64,000 nucleotides of DNA from Zygnema circumcarinatum (lineage: Eukaryota > Streptophyta > Zygnematophyceae > Zygnematales > Zygnemataceae): assembly GCA_037447605.1 (NCBI GenBank), contig CM074804.1:3203358-3267357 (forward strand), read 5' to 3'. The notes below the pieces were generated by a model, which saw only the letters and a list, made by a program, of their open reading frames with translations, was not told the origin of the DNA and did not search any database. How positions within the stretch are numbered: position 1 is the stretch's first letter; each line of letters opens with the position of its first letter. This document shows, one piece after another, positions 58,601 to 64,000 of the stretch. Position numbers and translations under genes: made by a program.

Positions 58601-61600
58601 AAGTAATGTATTTGTAAGCTGAGCTCGTCCCACCAACCTGCCAGATTTCTTCTGCACCGACGAGGTGGTGCCTTCAACTTTTAAGGCAAAATTTTAGGCA
58701 AGGTATAATTCCTGGCTGATAGGTATATGGCATTTTGATACACCCATTCACCAACTTGTAACCTCCTCAAGCTGGCGAAGTTAGGAAAATCTTACATCGG
58801 AACAGGTAATAGGGTCTGAGATAGGTTGAGTCCAGATTCTGATCCATTTCTCAACGTTGCAGGAATGCAGATGCTGATGAGAATGATAGTAGCTCTCTAC
58901 AGTCGCTGACAGCGCCGGCGGTCTCTGGCACGATGGCGGCTCTACGTCTGTCCGTCAGCAACAGGTCTGAGGTTGAGGTGGGGTGAAGCCGATTACTGGT
59001 GCTTGTGCTCAGATAGTAGACACGAACCTGTTCTCCTCCATCTTCAAGAATTTCAATACCTGCGTATGCTATGCCTTATTTCAAAAGATAAAGAACTATT
59101 TTTGGCAATGGAAAGCTATTCCTGCCAGGTTTGAGGCTGCTTTCAAGTTGTTCATAGGCTGCAAGATTTGGATGTAAGGTCGTGTGGGTTTGATAAATGT
59201 GCCATATCTGCTGACGGCCGTTTGATGATTCACTCTCTTAAAAAGCAAGATCTGAATTGACTGCTGTTGTTTGCAGGGACTGACAGGTTTAGTCCTCCAG
59301 ATTGTAAAAAGCGATCTTCCTCAAGCGGATGATGTCAAGTGGCTCATGCTCTCGATCTCCCACATGGGGGTCCAATTGTTCAACCTCAAACGCTACAGTG
59401 AGGTGACCATTTGACCTGATATGACCGATGATCTTTCACTTTCTAATTCGCAGAATTCCAGTGGCGTCATCATTAGCGTCTTGAAACACCTTTCATCCTT
59501 AAATTTTTGCTTGGTACTGGGCCCTAATCGGAATGAGAATGGGCTCCTTTGCCTTCGTTGGAGAAAGTAGCTGACTGTCGATCACCCATGCTGTCCTCGC
59601 AGGCTGTGGAACCCCTCGAGTTAGCTTACCAGGCAGCTTTCGTAAGGGCTTCAGCTATCTTCCCGGCAACACGCCAACCTCTTGAAGAAGGGATGGACCG
59701 ATGGAGTGCAGACGAAGTAAACCTATTGCTTCAGCTCTCCTCCAAATGCGTCACTCTGGTCGATTGTCTACGACGTTTGGGGGAAGCTTCTCAAGCCATG
59801 AGGAAGGCTGAGCAATTTCTCAAACGTTGGGGATGGGCAGCTGAAATACTGGACCAAGATGGGCCCCGGGTGCTGGTTCGACAGTGGCTGAAGGTGAATT
59901 ACCTTTGGAATAATTCTTTAAATTTCTTCCTGTACAAAGTTTCGGATTACTGTCAAGTCTTCTAGAGGTTGTGCCGACTACTTGTCCCACCTGACACGTG
60001 TTGAGAATATGTTCACGATAATCTTCAGCAGTTAAGACATTCTTGACAGGTAGTTCTTGTCATCTCCTAATGTACTGATTCCATGATTTTTGCTTATCCA
60101 GGCTAAGTGTCAGGAGGGGAGGGACCCACGATTGCACGTTTAGCCTGTACTTCGATTGCAAGTGCGTGACTGAGCGGACATGAGTGAACTTGTATCCTCC
60201 GTATACATGTGCAGATAAAGACCTCCCACAATTTGGGCAGTGACAAAGAATTCCCTTGTCAACTGTGGCATGTGTTGAAGAAGGCAGATCCGAAGCTTTC
60301 CGACTCAGCATTGGGAGCTTTGCTGGAGGAGGTCAGTAGCTTCAGCAAAGACTGAAAGTCCTCAGTAATTCTCAGGGCTGAAAAATAGTTAGGACACAAC
60401 GACTTTTTCCTTTGTGCAAGACTGGCTAGCTTATGTCCACACCTAACCATTATAAGTCATGTCTGCTGGTTGTGAAGATGACTCACTAAGAGATGTTGGG
60501 AGTACTTGTTGCATATGTGCGCAGGAAATCATGACCTACGAGAGTGTGGAACCCGAGCAGATGGCAGCGTGCATGGCTGCCAAATCTGCTGTCTTGAATG
60601 CGGTCTTGTCGGAGGTTTACACCGCTGCTTCCAACCCTGTTCGACGAGCGCTGATGCTGCTGGAGCATGGCCGCGTAGCAAGAATCCTCCCGGGTGGCTC
60701 TGTGACTTCGTCTTTGGAGGTTGTGCAGGAGGCTGTGGAACTGCTGGTATGTCCCCAGTTGCAGTTTTGCTGCTGGAATCCGGAATTGTCTGTGACAAAC
60801 TGAGGAGGCTCTGCTGTAATGTGTAGGCCAACTGATGTTGCGGTAAAAAATCTTTGCTCTGGACCCAATGCTATCTCACGGAAAACATCTGCCTGTTACA
60901 GGAGAAATGTATGTCAAAAAAATCAAGCAACACGTTTGCAAAAGGGGAATGGCGCAAGCTAGAGGACTGCTGCGCTACGGCTCACTGTATACGGGCACTA
61001 TGCTTGCGGGAGGCACATCCAGAATCTAAGGTTGGTCAAGTTTGTATGCTGTTCTGGTCTCGGAGTAAAGCGAAGCATCTCACTCTAAGTCAGTCGATAC
61101 CACGGATTGACGCTTGGACTATCCAGGAGTGGTCAAACTTCGCGACTGAAATGTCTCCTCCTTTTCGCTAAGAACAGCATGTGTTTCTGGATTTGTAGGG
61201 GTAGCATTAGTCCATAAGTGTCTAGAAGACATGTGTAACCATCTTAGTGAAGAGTCCAAACCTGGAAAAAATCATCTGTCTCCCATACACTGGTTGGTAT
61301 GAATCTAACAGTCACATTTGAGGAGGATATTTCTCATGCAGGTGTTCATGATCGACATAAATCGAGCTATCTCGCTCTGGCAAAGCATTTTCGGATGGAA
61401 CGATGTGGTGCCCCTAAGTGTATCCAAAAAGAAGTCGCCAGAAGAAAAGAAGATGCTTCTTCAGCGAGTGCATTCAGTTTCAACATCCGTGAATTTGCTC
61501 ATGGCGGTTGCTGACCTAATGGCCTTAGAGGTAAGCTAAGGTGACATGCTTAAGTTCTATATTCAGGACAGAGGAAAATGGGGAACTGGGCAACTCGGGT

Positions 61601-64000
61601 TATTTTAACCCGAGTTTTCACCGGTGTTACCGATTGAGTCATCTGCGTGTAGGTACACTCACATGCTAACAAAGTGAGAGCTTGCGGAAGTTAAATGCTG
61701 CATTCTTCATCTTCTGACGAGGATTGTTAAAGTGAAGTCTGCCACTGTGCGAGAGCTCAAAACCCTCCTGCGCTGTCCATAGCTGTCGGCCCTACTGTTT
61801 GGAATGTGCTGATCATGCATCTCGTTGCTATCGCAGAATCAGGCCTCAACACAACAGCAAGCTCATTACCTAGCCATATCCCTTGCTGCCTTAGCCGACA
61901 ATGAGCAGTTGGCACTTTCGCATATCCGACTCCTTGCAGATGCGAGGTTGAGTCACATCTTGTGCCCAGTGCCCTGCATGACTCTGGGACTCCTTGGCAG
62001 CTCTGATGAGACAGAAGACACTGCGCAACACCTCGAGGACTTGCAGCTATCTGCTCATAACGTGTCGCCTGGCTCGCTTTTAGATGCTTGGCTTCTTCTC
62101 TTCAAGGGCTCAGTATCAGGCACTTGGCATTCATCACAAAAAGTCAATCTACCGGACAGCTGGGGCACATCTGCAGACCGAGCAGTTCAAGAAATGCGAC
62201 TGTCATGCGCCGCTCATGTGAGTTACAAAATGTCTCTGAGCTCATAAGGTACGACTGAGCTTTTGTAGTTGAAACAAGTTGTCTTTGGATGGAACTGGCA
62301 CTCCTTAAGTTCGGATGTCAAATGACAATTGTCTTGAATGGGATGCAACCAAATAATAGCGTCAGATCTGGAACAAAATCTAGTGATGGACCAGTGACTG
62401 CTGCTAGGTGTGCAATAGGAGCCTGCTATACAAGTATGTATAGAATTCGGGTGTATAGATTCTCTGCCTTACTGAATGGCATGAACCCGATACTGAGTTT
62501 GTTTGCTCCATCAATGCGTATGCCATTTGAAGACGACATCGTGCTCAACCGAGGAGTAGGCCTTCTCGAGACTTGACCGATCATTAAGTCATGCTCGCTT
62601 AAGGTCTCTGAGATTGGAGCTATACTGCACAAGCACGGACTGTTGGGGTCGCAGGGATTGCAACACGAAAAATGAGAAACGCACGTCTTAACTTGCCTGT
62701 GCACCTTGTTGCTATTGCAGCCACGCCGAACCGTACAAGTTCTTGTTCGAGACGGTGGGCTGAATTATCTTTTAGCAAGTCGTGCATTGGAATTCGGCCT
62801 TGTAGACAAAGTGAGTCTTCATCCATCTACTAAATCGTACCTTTCAAAGAGTCGTCATGGGCGTTTTCCTAAGTATGCTCGTCGATCATTGTCAGCTGAC
62901 TTAACATAGGCGAAGAAAGACATTGGTGTTCTCATCTGCAATTTGTCTTTTTGTTGTTAATAATAGCCCAGGATAAGTTCCTATTTCAGGGACTGATACC
63001 CATTCTGCTTTCTGATGAATAGCTTTCTGTTCTCATGTAAATGCAGGCGCTCCAATACTCGACTGACGCCCTAAAGCTACGGTTCACAGTTTTCAGCTAT
63101 ATGTTCAGCGAAAAAGACGAGCCGCCACCAGAGTTTAAGGAAGAGTCCCCACAGCCACCAAAGGTGCCATCTTTGTCAGCCACGGGGGACGGTCTCAAGT
63201 CAACCTGGCCATCTCTTAAAGTCTCTCAGCTGGAGGATGCCATCAACGAAGGGGGGGTTATCTCCAATCAGTGGCGCATTTTAGGAGACTATTTGGAGAG
63301 CTTGTTTCAGGTAAAGTGCTTGGCAAACCTTACTTCTCGCTGGATGAGGAACCATTATTGATTTTCCTGACGGCCCTATCGGTCACTAGTTTTACGACAT
63401 TTTTATTTATTTATTTTTATCTTGAGGTTCACCTGATGCTGAGATTATCGGAAGTGGAGTTCTTACCTGGTGATTAACATTTGAACTCTATAAATCCGAA
63501 GTCGCTGAGTGACAAAGTGCATGTGAAATGCAGATAGGCACTGTTTCCGAGCTTTCTGGCTTGGTTGATGAAGCTGAAAAGCATTTCAAGGCTGGTCACC
63601 GGATAGCAACAGCATTGGAGTTTGTGCATCTGCAAGCATCGTTCGCTTCGGCGCTAGGTCAGAAGTCCTCTCCTCCTCTGGCTAGGCCCACAAGCATCTT
63701 TCTTGATGCATGATAATGAGACGCAACAGAATACATTCTATTTTGAAAGAGAAGGCCGCAGAAACAAGTCAAGTGTGTTGATGCCCACCATATTGACCAT
63801 GATACAGGAGAGACTCATCGCAAGCAACACAAATGGGTCGCAGCAGAGAAAGTATTCGAAACTGCAGCTTCAGCTTTGCAACGGCTGCAGAATTTGCATG
63901 TTTTAGGCCAATGCCACCCTTGCTGGTCCATCTGCCAGGCAGATTTACATCGCCGTATGGGAGATTTAGCAAGACGAAGGAATGACATCCTCCCGAAAAA
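55692..64000 (+). CDS. Separase (ESP1-like), N-terminal part, truncated by window end
   Basis: Separase is the cysteine protease that cleaves the kleisin subunit of cohesin at anaphase. The window holds the N-terminal alpha-solenoid/TPR part only. Exons are 55692-56473, 56798-56975, 57230-57343, (uncertain 57390-57540 or 57670), 57736-57862, 58024-58508, 58863-58977, 59277-59402, 59603-59893, 60215-60331, 60525-60746, 60902-61030, 61342-61530, 61837-62217, 62721-62810, 63047-63310, 63534-63657 and 63808 to the edge. The call rests on plant-separase-like blocks: KWLMLSISHMGVQLFNLKRY, LNYLLASRALEFGLVDKALQ, STDALKLRFTVFSYMFSEKD, WRILGDYLESLFQIGTVSEL and FASALGETHRKQHKWVAAEK. The start ATG at 55692 gives MAAKASLTGRPSCLSAGDLL. 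The catalytic His/Cys domain and any securin-binding evidence lie beyond 64000. Exon 4 has no donor in the right phase, so that junction is unresolved. Confidence 0.85.
61592..61616. repeat. Perfect 11-bp hairpin in separase intron
   Basis: AACTCGGGTTA, loop TTT, then TAACCCGAGTT. It lies in the intron between exons 61342-61530 and 61837-62217 and is followed by a short T-run. Confidence 0.85.

Overview
The window is nuclear DNA from a green plant. Genes are split into many short exons by GT-AG introns of about 80-600 bases, and start codons sit in GCC(A/G)CCATGG contexts. Four or five of the proteins begin with plastid-transit-like peptides. The set includes plant-specific families: a two-domain plastid fibrillin, a BBX32-like B-box protein, a plant TFIIIC B-block subunit and plant-type separase. 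Gene spacing, introns and TTAGGG-type repeats suggest a seedless plant or a streptophyte alga rather than a flowering plant, but the species cannot be named from sequence alone. All exon models were assembled by eye from splice sites, phase continuity and remembered family resemblance; no alignment was run.

Layout: (1) 0-9 kb: cytosolic ribosomal protein uS5 (+), a fibrillin 10/PAP12-like plastid protein (-), and a NodL/maltose O-acetyltransferase-like enzyme (+). (2) 9-18.3 kb: a plastid-targeted FGGY sugar kinase (-, 18 exons) head-to-head with nucleoporin ALADIN (+). (3) 18.3-20.5 kb: gene-free, with a 14-base tandem repeat and a MITE-like element. (4) 20.5-25.4 kb: a conserved plastid protein of unknown function (-) head-to-head with ribosomal protein eL22 (+). 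(5) 26.4-36.9 kb: the large B-block subunit of TFIIIC (+, 18 exons). (6) 37.9-44.3 kb: a ULP1-type cysteine protease with an N-terminal membrane anchor (-) head-to-head with an MSYVPPHKR protein (DUF7903-like, +). (7) 45.5-50.2 kb: a BBX32-like factor (-) followed by a GC-rich tetranucleotide-repeat island holding a 10-N assembly gap. (8) 50.3-52.6 kb: an unrecognised, probably plastid protein (+). (9) 53.3-64 kb: nucleoporin NUP43 (-) head-to-head with separase (+), which runs off the right edge before its catalytic domain.

Genes alternate strand almost strictly, giving six divergent pairs; five have start codons 0.2-0.8 kb apart (about 3.5 kb for the sixth). They do not form one pathway. 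Two serve ribosomes (uS5, eL22), two the nuclear pore (ALADIN, NUP43), one Pol III transcription (TFIIIC), one chromatid separation (separase) and about five the plastid. Two genes (DUF7903-like and NUP43) each need a one-base frame change to read through conserved sequence, which suggests small consensus errors in the assembly or recent damage.
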